A DNA stretch of 64,000 nt from Achatina immaculata. Lineage: Eukaryota > Mollusca > Gastropoda > Stylommatophora > Achatinidae. A model generated the notes under the pieces. It did not search any database. It was given only the letters and a program-made list of their open reading frames with translations, and had not been told where the DNA came from. The stretch spans positions 44,663,358 to 44,727,357 of the forward strand of contig CM019696.1 of assembly GCA_009760885.1 (NCBI GenBank), given 5' to 3'. Within the stretch, counting starts at the first letter, position 1, and every line of letters begins with the position of its first letter. Made by a program: the position numbers and the translations under genes. Below are positions 46,001-58,600 of this stretch, one piece after another.

Positions 46001-49000
46001 TTCTCATTCTAATCCTGTATCAGACATTTAGTAGACAGTTTCTCGTTCTAACCCTGTGTCAGACATTTAGTAGACAGTTTCTCGTTCTAACCCTGTGTCA
46101 GACATTTAGTAGACAGTTTCTCGTTCTAACCCTGTGTCAGACATTTTAGACAGTTTCTTGTTCTAATCCTGTGTCAGACGTTTAGTAGACAGTTTCTCGT
46201 TCTAATCCTGTGTCAGACATTTAGTAGACAGTTTCAGACATCTAATCCTGTGTCAGACATCTAATCCTGTGTCAGACATCTAATCCTGTGTCAAACATCT
46301 AATCCTGTGTCAGACATTCAGTAGAGAGTTTCTCGTTCTAATCCTGTGTCAGACATTTAGTAGAGAGTTTCTCGTTCTAATCCTGTGTCAGACATTTAGT
46401 AGACAGTTTGTCGTTCTAATCCTGTGTCAGACATTTAGTAGAGAGTTTCTCGTTCTAATCCTGTGTCAGACATTTAGTAGAGAGTTTCTCATTCTAATCC
46501 TGTGTCAGACATCTAATCCTGTGTCAGACATCTAATCCTGTGTCAGACATCTAATCCTGTGTCAGACATATAGCAGACTCGGTTTAGAATCGATCTTTGG
46601 GACTTCTGAGAGCGTAAATGAGCAAAGGTTGTACTCGAAAACATTCTCTCGCTTTTTTTTTAACTGTAGGACGTGCCAGGATTGAAGCAAATAATGTTGT
46701 CAGTGCCAAAATAGAGAGGGGGTGGTATAAAATTATTAGCATGCGATACTTTAGGTGATATCATTCTTTGTAGAAAGAAATGTAATGACCAGCTAACCAA
46801 ATTTTGTTCATAAAAATTATTTAAAAAACAAATAAACTATTTGTTTCTATTAGTCAAGCAGGCTAGCTTCAAGAAACGTTTACTGTGTAGAATTTAGATT
46901 ATAAATCTGTATGCTTCTGATGTATGTCTGAGTAAATAGGGGGCAATCCTGTTTTTCCAAGTCTCTATTACGCAATTGTACATGTCCTGTCGACTGTTCT
47001 GTTTGTACGTTTACAAAGTATGGCCACATTCTTGTGCAGGTTGTATCGTGGGCGACCTTCACATGGCTTCCGGCGAAATACGCAGGAAAGCGGACGATTC
47101 GTGCATCATCATCATGTGCCAGGTAAATAAACATTAAATTAGACATCAAGAACATCATTCTCCATTGATTCTCCTCGGACATAGTCAGTGATGATTTAAC
47201 TTTCTTGATGAAATGTGATTCTGGGCTGAAGAGCTGAGAATAATGATAACTATATTTTTAAATAATATTCGCCAACTTCTCTTCATGTACATCATCACCC
47301 GTCACTACCACCGCCATTGCTGCTACATTTATAAAAGCAGGTGATCTGTGCTCCCATCACAGGCTGGTGTCCTGACAGCGAGTAAAGAACTGTGTAGCCC
47401 TCCATGTCAGAATCCTGTTAGCGTCCCTGGTCAGTGCTGTCAGTCATGCTCAGGTAACTCTCACTAACTCTCAGTCATGCTCAGGTAACTGTCACTAACA
47501 CTCAGACATGCTCAAGTAACTGTCACTAACTCTCTCAGTCATGCTCAAGTAACTGTCACTGACTCTCTCAGTCATGCTCAGGTAACTCTCATTAATTCTC
47601 AGTCATGCTCAGGCAACTCTCATTAATTCTCAGTCATGCTCAGGTAACTCTCATTAATTCTCTGTCATGCTCAGGTAACTCTCATTAATTCTCTGTCATG
47701 CTCAGGTAACTCTCATTAATTCTCTGTCATGCTCAGGTAACTCTCATTAATTCTCTGTCATGCTCAGGTAACTGCCACTAACACTCAGTCATGCTCAAGT
47801 AACTCTCACTAACTCTCTCAGTCATGCAGGCTAGCTTCAAGAAACGTTTACTGTGTAGAATTTAGATTATAAATCTGTATGCTTCTGATGTATGTCTGAG
47901 TAAATAGGGGGCAATCCTGTTTTTCCAAGTCTCTATTACGCAATTGTACATGTCCTGTCGACTGTTCTGTTTGTACGTTTACAAAGTATGGCCACATTCT
48001 TGTGCAGGTTGTATCGTGGGCGACCTTCACATGGCTTCCGGCGAAATACGCAGGAAAGCGGACGATTCGTGCATCATCATCATGTGCCAGGTAAATAAAC
48101 ATTAAATTAGACATCAAGAACATCATTCTCCATTGATTCTCCTCGGACATAGTCAGTGATGATTTAACTTTCTTGATGAAATGTGATTCTGGGCTGAAGA
48201 GCTGAGAATAATGATAACTATATTTTTAAATAATATTCGCCAACTTCTCTTCATGTACATCATCACCCGTCACTACCACCGCCATTGCTGCTACATTTAT
48301 AAAAGCAGGTGATCTGTGCTCCCATCACAGGCTGGTGTCCTGACAGCGAGTAAAGAACTGTGTAGCCCTCCATGTCAGAATCCTGTTAGCGTCCCTGGTC
48401 AGTGCTGTCAGTCATGCTCAGGTAACTCTCACTAACTCTCAGTCATGCTCAGGTAACTGTCACTAACACTCAGACATGCTCAAGTAACTGTCACTAACTC
48501 TCTCAGTCATGCTCAAGTAACTGTCACTGACTCTCTCAGTCATGCTCAGGTAACTCTCATTAATTCTCAGTCATGCTCAGGCAACTCTCATTAATTCTCA
48601 GTCATGCTCAGGTAACTCTCATTAATTCTCTGTCATGCTCAGGTAACTCTCATTAATTCTCTGTCATGCTCAGGTAACTCTCATTAATTCTCTGTCATGC
48701 TCAGGTAACTCTCATTAATTCTCTGTCATGCTCAGGTAACTGCCACTAACACTCAGTCATGCTCAAGTAACTCTCACTAACTCTCTCAGTCATGCTCAGG
48801 TAACTCTCACTAACTCTCTCAGTTATGCTCAGGTAACTCTCACTAACTCTCTCAGTTATGCTCAGGTAACTCTCATTAATTCTCAGTCATGCTCTGATAA
48901 TTCTCACTAACTCTCTCAGTCATGCTGAGATATTAATGTACCCTGCTCTACCACTTACGTTCTTAAGTTGTTCACGATATCATACAAATCATGTAATCTA

Positions 49001-49111
49001 TACTCATTCGTGCATCAACATTCCAATAGTATCTTGTATCAGAATGGTTGTTGTGGTAACTTCCTATTTTCTAAAAATATTATTGTATTTGTTTGAGTGA
49101 TTTTCTCATCC

Positions 49112-49147
<36 letters not shown>

Positions 49148-49614
49148 ATCTGACTGCCATATCTTTTTTCACGTCCTTTATTTAAGTATCATTTATATCA
49201 CTACTTTATGTGTATTCTTTTGTTATGTATTTATTAGTATCACTTTTTTTCTCCTTAGTTTCCTTGCTTGCGTGGTGTACACGTAATAATTTCCCGTTTC
49301 TGATTGTGTCTATATCTATCCATGTCTTTAACTGTGCCCATAACCATTCATGTCTTTGATTGTGTCTATATCCATCCATGTCTTTAACTGTGCCCATAAC
49401 CATTCATGTCTTTGATTGTGTCTATATCCATCAATGTCTTTAACTGTGCCCATAACCATCCATGTCTTTGATTGTGTCTGTATCCATTTATGTATTTGTG
49501 TCTATATCCACGCATGTCTTCTAATATATATATATATATATATAAAACTATTCATGTGTTTGATTGTGTCTACATCCATTTATGTCTTTAATTGTGTCTA
49601 TATCCACGCATGTC

Positions 49615-49663
<49 letters not shown>

Positions 49664-52600
49664 ATTCATGTTTTTGATTTTGTCTATATCCATGCTTGTC
49701 TTTAATTATGTAAGTATCGTTTCACGTCTTTGATTACATCAGTATCCATTTGAGTCTGCTGGTATCCATATCCATGACTGTCTCTGTGTCTCGTCGAGTG
49801 TGCCTATGTTCTCACAAATCAGCTGCCGTACCCTCCTATCTTCTCTCTCATCTACTCTTACTTATAATAACCTGTGTCTGCTAGTGTACATAAAGAGTTC
49901 CTGTGTACATGAAGTGTTCCCTTGTACTGTAGGTTGCTACTACAATGGCCAAACACACACAGATGGTGATACGTTTTACCTAGGACAAGATTCTGATGTC
50001 CAGTGCGTGTGTAAGGTAAGAAGTGACCGTTCTTTCAACACACAGCTACATTTCACCCGGCTGGATAAAGTTATTATTGGCAACTAGTCTTCCATATTGT
50101 ACAAGTCTTCTATTAAAATAATAATGATAATAAAAGTGGCCATCTTTGGGTGAGCAACAACTTGGATGGACGGTCCCTTGTGGAGCAGATAGTTGAAAGC
50201 TTGTGCGCCTCGTGCTGCGTGACAGACTAGCAACAATTACCTGGGAGAACTGTGGTCCACACTAGCAAGGCCTCCATGCTGTAGTAAATGTTTCCCTGGT
50301 TTATACAGAAACTGAACGAAAACAGGCCGGAAAACCAGGACGTAGAACATACATGGAATGTTCCAGACGCTAAGCAGAATCTTCTACCTTGCTGTACTGA
50401 TGTTTTCCTTGATGCTGTTGCTGTGACATCTGTTTGGGTGATTTACTCTTCTGGCCGGTGGTGGTGGTGGTGGTGGTGGTGGTCTTACACAAGAAGATGA
50501 ATCCAAGCTCTTCCCGTGGTTTTTAGTTGGGCGGTGCGTGTGTGAGTGTATGTGTGTGTGTGTGTGTGGGTGGGTTTGTACCAAGCGCCACCTGGATGCA
50601 TGCCTCGCTCACCAGGCTGCTGTGACATTCTCTATCAAGGAAGCGCTGCCAAGAAAAGAGGTAGGGTCTTGACCGACGATGGGGTCTCTAAATTCAGCTT
50701 TTGTGTCGAAGCTTTTTTTTTTTTTTTTGTGCTCGTTGCCTTACACTATATCCACATCGTTTTAGCACAGTCAACCGTTCTACTTCTGGCGCTGTGCTTA
50801 CACCGGGTGTAGCGACCGTCTTCGTACAACTTTTGCAGTAACTCGAAATTGTCAACAACTGAAAATACCAAGAGAGAAAGAGAGAGAGAGAGAGAGAGAT
50901 CTATAGTAGATTTAAAAGCATGCACTTCTGCCCTTGCGAAAGCTGGAAAGCAACTAAAGAAATAGACAAGAAATTGGACTCTTTTAAAAATAAATGCCAA
51001 AGGAAAATACTCGGCATCAAGTGGAATGAATTCAAGAACAATGCAGAGATAAGACAGATGACTGAACAACAACCAGTCTCATGAGTGATCAGGAAAAGGA
51101 GATGGACATATGTTGGTCACGTAATAAGAAGAAATGATCAGAGAATCCCAAAACAAACTATCAAGTGGAACACAACAGGCCAAAGAAAAAGAGGCAGACC
51201 GCGTGAAACTATGAAGAGGACATTGTTAAGAGGGGCCAAAGTAACAGGCATAAAATCCTTTGATGAGGTTGAAAGACTCGCTGAAGACAGGAAAAATTGG
51301 CGAACTACTTTGCGAGCCCTATGTGACGTTTAACGGCACGGGAAGGATATAAGATATAAGATTTCCGTCCTGCCACCGTGATAGCACTCTCAGCATCACG
51401 TTAGTGATTTATTTTTCAGTTGTAAATTATATAATCATTCGTCTTCATTATCATCGTTTTATTTTTCTCGCCCTACACTTCATTCTTTTCACAAGTCAAA
51501 GTAATCAAATGTCCAAGCATTTTCACCTGTTTTTTTTTTGTCTTTGTTTATGTATTCAGTTATTCTTTTAATTTTGCACAACTTTTCAGTCACGTTGTAT
51601 TTTTTTTTCGTAGCTATTTCATCTAATATTTGTATTTGTGCTAGCTATTTCATCTAATATTTGTATTTGTGCTAGCTATTTCATCCGATATTTTTATTTG
51701 TGCTAGCTATTTCATCCGATATTTTTATTTGTGCTAGCTATTTCATCTGACATTTTTAATTGTGCTAGCTATTTCATCTGATATTTATATTTGTGCTAGC
51801 TATTTCATCTGATATTTTTATTTGTGCTAGCTATTTCATCTGAGATTTTTATGTGTGCTAGCTATTTTATCTGATATTCATCCGATATTTTTATTTGTGC
51901 TAGCTATTTCATCTGATATTTTTATTTGTGCTAGCTATTTCATCCAATATTTTTATTTGTGCTAGCTATTTCATCCAATATTTTTATTTGTGCTAGCTAT
52001 TTCATCTAATATTTTTAGCTATTTCAGCTGTTCTTTGTGTGTGCTAAACATTTCAGCTGTTTTGTTTTGGGTTTTTTTGCCTTTGTTCACGTTATTTCAG
52101 TAATAACTGTTTAACACTTTCACCACCCCCACCCCCTCCCCCCCCACCCAGGCTGGTAATGTGACTTGCAGTAGAAGAGCCTGCCCTGTTTTAAACTGCC
52201 CACAAGAGAAGATCTACACTGACCGTGTCGGGAGATGCCCTCAATGCAAAGGTAGTATTTCTTTATGCTCGTTAGTTCAAATGGCTTTCCTTGTGTGGAA
52301 TTATTTCTGCAAAGTGTGATCTCTCTGTCGATATCAAAACCCTTTATCTGTTAGTCTGGTGTTCTCTCTTCTGTCGATATCAAAATCCTTTATCTGTTAG
52401 TCTGGTGTTCTCTCTTCTATCGATAACGAAATCCTTTATCTGTTTGTCTTGTCTGTGATATGGTAGGTGGAGTTTTTATCAGTCCGAAGGTGATCAACAA
52501 AACTACCACATCAGTGAACTTGGCCAATAGCTACAAGAGTACATGGACTTGGTCAACAGCTGTAAGAGTACCTTTGGTGTCTCGTGGCATTTGTGTGCCC

Positions 52601-55600
52601 CACAGTTGTGAATGGATCCATCAGCAGCAGAGCATCTTACTTACAATCAAGAGACCTTTAAGAGAGCTGTTAGGGAAACAAAAGTTCCACAAGGGACATG
52701 CTAATGAATGAATGAATGAAACGTGTGTGAAGTGTGATTCTTCACATTTCTAAGCCATTACAGATTTTGAGATAAAGGATTCTATCACCTGTCCTAGGGT
52801 TTTAAATTATAATTTAAAATATTTTTTCAAGTTTTTATACTATACTATACTATACTGTGCTATACTATACTCGTGTTGTTATAAATCAGAAATGTATAAC
52901 TTATACATAACAGTTCGAGAGCAGACAAATAACAAAATCTATATAACAATACTTTCTTTCTTTCTTTGAAAAGAAGTATATGTTGATATTAGCATGTCGA
53001 ACTAAACTCCTTTCCCTTGATCTCATCTGCTGATAGATGATGCTGCAAAACAAACTATCAAGTGGAACACAACAGGCCAAAGAAAAAGAGGCAGACCGCG
53101 TGAAACTATGAAGAGGACATTGTTAAGAGGGGCCAAAGTAACAGGCATAAAATCCTTTGATGAGGTTGAAAGACTCGCTGAAGACAGGAAAAATTGGCGA
53201 ACTACTTTGCGAGCCCTATGTGACGTTTAACGGCACGGGAAGGATATAAGATATAAGATTTCCGTCCTGCCACCGTGATAGCACTCTCAGCATCACGTTA
53301 GTGATTTATTTTTCAGTTGTAAATTATATAATCATTCGTCTTCATTATCATCGTTTTATTTTTCTCGCCCTACACTTCATTCTTTTCACAAGTCAAAGTA
53401 ATCAAATGTCCAAGCATTTTCACCTGTTTTTTTTTTGTCTTTGTTTATGTATTCAGTTATTCTTTTAATTTTGCACAACTTTTCAGTCACGTTGTATTTT
53501 TTTTTCGTAGCTATTTCATCTAATATTTGTATTTGTGCTAGCTATTTCATCTAATATTTGTATTTGTGCTAGCTATTTCATCCGATATTTTTATTTGTGC
53601 TAGCTATTTCATCCGATATTTTTATTTGTGCTAGCTATTTCATCTGACATTTTTAATTGTGCTAGCTATTTCATCTGATATTTATATTTGTGCTAGCTAT
53701 TTCATCTGATATTTTTATTTGTGCTAGCTATTTCATCTGAGATTTTTATGTGTGCTAGCTATTTTATCTGATATTCATCCGATATTTTTATTTGTGCTAG
53801 CTATTTCATCTGATATTTTTATTTGTGCTAGCTATTTCATCCAATATTTTTATTTGTGCTAGCTATTTCATCCAATATTTTTATTTGTGCTAGCTATTTC
53901 ATCTAATATTTTTAGCTATTTCAGCTGTTCTTTGTGTGTGCTAAACATTTCAGCTGTTTTGTTTTGGGTTTTTTTGCCTTTGTTCACGTTATTTCAGTAA
54001 TAACTGTTTAACACTTTCACCACCCCCACCCCCTCCCCCCCCACCCAGGCTGGTAATGTGACTTGCAGTAGAAGAGCCTGCCCTGTTTTAAACTGCCCAC
54101 AAGAGAAGATCTACACTGACCGTGTCGGGAGATGCCCTCAATGCAAAGGTAGTATTTCTTTATGCTCGTTAGTTCAAATGGCTTTCCTTGTGTGGAATTA
54201 TTTCTGCAAAGTGTGATCTCTCTGTCGATATCAAAACCCTTTATCTGTTAGTCTGGTGTTCTCTCTTCTGTCGATATCAAAATCCTTTATCTGTTAGTCT
54301 GGTGTTCTCTCTTCTATCGATAACGAAATCCTTTATCTGTTTGTCTTGTCTGTGATATGGTAGGTGGAGTTTTTATCAGTCCGAAGGTGATCAACAAAAC
54401 TACCACATCAGTGAACTTGGCCAATAGCTACAAGAGTACATGGACTTGGTCAACAGCTGTAAGAGTACCTTTGGTGTCTCGTGGCATTTGTGTGCCCCAC
54501 AGTTGTGAATGGATCCATCAGCAGCAGAGCATCTTACTTACAATCAAGAGACCTTTAAGAGAGCTGTTAGGGAAACAAAAGTTCCACAAGGGACATGCTA
54601 ATGAATGAATGAATGAAACGTGTGTGAAGTGTGATTCTTCACATTTCTAAGCCATTACAGATTTTGAGATAAAGGATTCTATCACCTGTCCTAGGGTTTT
54701 AAATTATAATTTAAAATATTTTTTCAAGTTTTTATACTATACTATACTATACTGTGCTATACTATACTCGTGTTGTTATAAATCAGAAATGTATAACTTA
54801 TACATAACAGTTCGAGAGCAGACAAATAACAAAATCTATATAACAATACTTTCTTTCTTTCTTTGAAAAGAAGTATATGTTGATATTAGCATGTCGAACT
54901 AAACTCCTTTCCCTTGATCTCATCTGCTGATAGATGATGCTGCAAAACCAGTTAGTAACCACAGCAGAAAGTAAGTTGAGCACATATAAATGACGAGCAT
55001 GCAACTGTCCAATATTTTGACAAAAGCCTTTTTCAAGAATCACATACAGAAACAAGACAACAGACAAAAATATTATGTGCCCTTCTTTCTTGCAAGCAGG
55101 AGATCCAAAATGATATAATAAGTGTCTAGTTTTTTGTGTACTTTTGCTGTTTTTAATCTTTTTTTTTCCTTATAAAAGGTTTATGTTGAAATATTGGGTT
55201 GTTGTATGTTCTTCATTTATACATGCTCATCTTACATTCTGTCATTCTTGTCTCTGCCCACTCTTGTCTCTGCCCACTCTTGTCTCTACTCACTTTCCTC
55301 ATTCTTGTCTCTGCTCACTTTCCTCACTCTTGTCTCTGCTCACTTTCCTTACTCTTGTCTCTGCTCACTTTCCTCACTCTTGTCTCTGCTCGCTTTCCTC
55401 ACTCTTGTCTCTGCTCACTTTCCTTACTCTTGTCTCTGCCCACTCTCCTTAGTCTTGTCTCTGCCCACTCTCCTTACTCTTATGTTTGTTGTGCTGTGTT
55501 GTGTTGTGATGTCTCATTTTCTAATCTTGAATTTTACTTTAAAAAGTTCTTCCTCCATTAGGTCAAAGAAAAGTTTTTGAGACCAAGAGGTCGTGTTTCT

Positions 55601-58600
55601 TTGCTCAGCGAGTCTTTGGTAACGGAGACATCCACGTCCATGACAACTGCACGACCTGCATCTGTGCTGTGAGTAGCCATCTTTACAGAGACAGAAGCAT
55701 GTATATTTGTGTCTTAGATTTGGTGCCTGCAGGAGAATGTGTGTATGTTTGTGTTTCAGATTCGGTGCCTACAGGAGACTGTGTGTGTATGTTTGTGTCT
55801 TAGATTTGGTGCCTGTGGGAGACTTATTTTAAGCAGCAGAATTTCTGTGTCATGGCCTGTTTACTTTCCGAGTGTCATGATTAAAGCATTAAAGACTTGG
55901 CTGATCTAGCCCCTTTTTTTCTGGAGGTGTAAGATGGTCAAGTGGAAATTGCGCTGTTTCTCGTGGCCAGGTGGCTGCTCGCATTCCCAGAGCCTGTGGT
56001 TCGAGTCTCGGGTAATTCTCTAATCATTTTTCTTTCTCTGACATCTAAGGTGTACTATTTTTCTAACTATCTAAGACCATGTTTAAACCACTATATGAGA
56101 TATTAAATCACTACATGAGGTGATAAACGTGCTACAATTTGTACATGATAGATTCCTATAACGTGCATGCTTTTTCACCAAACTTAGCGTACATGCGAGG
56201 GGTGTACATGATTATAAGTGTTTAACTTTGTGTACATGTTGGTAGGTACATGGTAGGTAGTTAATGGTACATGTAATGCAATACTTGTTTTGTTGTTCTT
56301 ACTGAATATCAAGCAACAAAAACACTTTCGCCTGTTGTTTCACCGTTCTTCGATAGAAAGCATTTGAAAATTTTCTTGAATTTTCGCAGATTAGGGAAGC
56401 CTAAATTTTTATCTGCACATACCTTTTTAAAATGAACTGCTTCCTGTTTTTTTACAGTCAGTCGTCGGTGGCACGTAACATGTGTCTGCCTCTTCTAAAA
56501 GTTTAATTACTGCTCTTGGGTTAGAAAGTTCCCAGAGTGGTATGGTGTAGTCACCGGTTTAGTCCACCCTGCAGAGTGCTTTCATTTGTTGTGCCTCTCT
56601 CTCTTTACAAAAACATCACTTTTGCCAGATTGCCGCCTACCCCCCCCCCCCCCCCCACCTTTCCCTGCTCACTACGTGCTGCCCTTAGGCACTTTCTGAC
56701 TTGCATAATGCCTAGCAACTGGCCCAGGTACACGACATTTTAGCATTTCTGTGCATGTAAAAATCGTATAATTTATCATGTGCTTGTTTGACTGTACACA
56801 CAAAGAATCTTGGAAGCATTGTCGTAATAACTTGAATTCCAGTACTAAAAATCTTAAACAACCATCCATATCTACATTACATGAAAGCATTTTTATTCTC
56901 TAGTTTAGTAAAACTATACAGCAAACAGCATGCCATACTACTGCTGCAGCGGTGTATGAAGTTTTGTTACAATCTCCGTCTGATAAATATCTTTGATGTG
57001 GAAGATTGTTCGAGGTTTGACCTACTTGCCTTCCTCCACACTGTTTCTGATATGTTGTTCAACGTTTGAGCTACTTCCCTTCCTTCAAACTTTCTGATAT
57101 GTTGTTCAAGGTTTGACCTACTTGCCATTCTCCGAACTGTTTCTGATATGTTGTTCAAGATTTGACCTACTTGCCTTCCTTCAAACTTTCTACTATGTTG
57201 TTCAAGGTTTGACCTACTTGCCTTCCTTCAAACTGTTTCTGATATGTTGTTCAAGATTTGACCTACTTGCTGTTCTCCAAACTGTACATGATAGATTCCT
57301 ATAACGTGCATGCTTTTTCACCAAACTTAGCGTACATGCGAGGGGTGTACATGATTATAAGTGTTTAACTTTGTGTACATGTTGGTAGGTACATGGTAGG
57401 TAGTTAATGGTACATGTAATGCAATACTTGTTTTGTTGTTCTTACTGAATATCAAGCAACAAAAACACTTTCGCCTGTTGTTTCACCGTTCTTCGATAGA
57501 AAGCATTTGAAAATTTTCTTGAATTTTCGCAGATTAGGGAAGCCTAAATTTTTATCTGCACATACCTTTTTAAAATGAACTGCTTCCTGTTTTTTTACAG
57601 TCAGTCGTCGGTGGCACGTAACATGTGTCTGCCTCTTCTAAAAGTTTAATTACTGCTCTTGGGTTAGAAAGTTCCCAGAGTGGTATGGTGTAGTCACCGG
57701 TTTAGTCCACCCTGCAGAGTGCTTTCATTTGTTGTGCCTCTCTCTCTTTACAAAAACATCACTTTTGCCAGATTGCCGCCTACCCCCCCCCCCCCCCCCA
57801 CCTTTCCCTGCTCACTACGTGCTGCCCTTAGGCACTTTCTGACTTGCATAATGCCTAGCAACTGGCCCAGGTACACGACATTTTAGCATTTCTGTGCATG
57901 TAAAAATCGTATAATTTATCATGTGCTTGTTTGACTGTACACACAAAGAATCTTGGAAGCATTGTCGTAATAACTTGAATTCCAGTACTAAAAATCTTAA
58001 ACAACCATCCATATCTACATTACATGAAAGCATTTTTATTCTCTAGTTTAGTAAAACTATACAGCAAACAGCATGCCATACTACTGCTGCAGCGGTGTAT
58101 GAAGTTTTGTTACAATCTCCGTCTGATAAATATCTTTGATGTGGAAGATTGTTCGAGGTTTGACCTACTTGCCTTCCTCCACACTGTTTCTGATATGTTG
58201 TTCAACGTTTGAGCTACTTCCCTTCCTTCAAACTTTCTGATATGTTGTTCAAGGTTTGACCTACTTGCCATTCTCCGAACTGTTTCTGATATGTTGTTCA
58301 AGATTTGACCTACTTGCCTTCCTTCAAACTTTCTACTATGTTGTTCAAGGTTTGACCTACTTGCCTTCCTTCAAACTGTTTCTGATATGTTGTTCAAGAT
58401 TTGACCTACTTGCTGTTCTCCAAACTGTAACAGCTGAAAAAAAAATATGTTAGGCTGAAACAGTACAGTATAGTCATCAATACTCCCCAGGAAGGAACTA
58501 TGGTATGTGAGCGAGAGATTTGCCCGGAACTGACGTGCCCTGCCAAAGATCAGATAACTCAGCCAGGAGTGTGTTGTCGGACCTGCAGAAAGTGGAAGTC

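Larger units (their letters stand above)
46858..48793. repeat. 968-bp tandem duplication carrying the VWC2 exon pair
   Basis: 46858-47825 is repeated at 47826-48793, apparently identical. Both VWC2 half-exons, the intron between them, and part of the splice-donor minisatellite are included. The right boundary lies inside the minisatellite and the junction shares GC/GCA. Confidence 0.95.
51149..54942. repeat. 1897-bp tandem duplication carrying the VWC3 second-half exon
   Basis: 51149-53045 is repeated at 53046-54942, apparently identical. It includes the end of a family-B LINE, a 27-bp minisatellite, the exon 52152-52251 and a family-C LINE tail. The junction shares CAAAAC with both outer ends. 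Confidence 0.95.

Noticed and set aside
47101..47122. LINE (TGA)n tail inside the VWC2 exon (CATCATCATCATGTGCC)
   Set aside because: The same string starts family-A LINE ends, but here it encodes CIIIMCQ at the conserved CVLRQCQ position and is followed by a proper donor. Chance resemblance.
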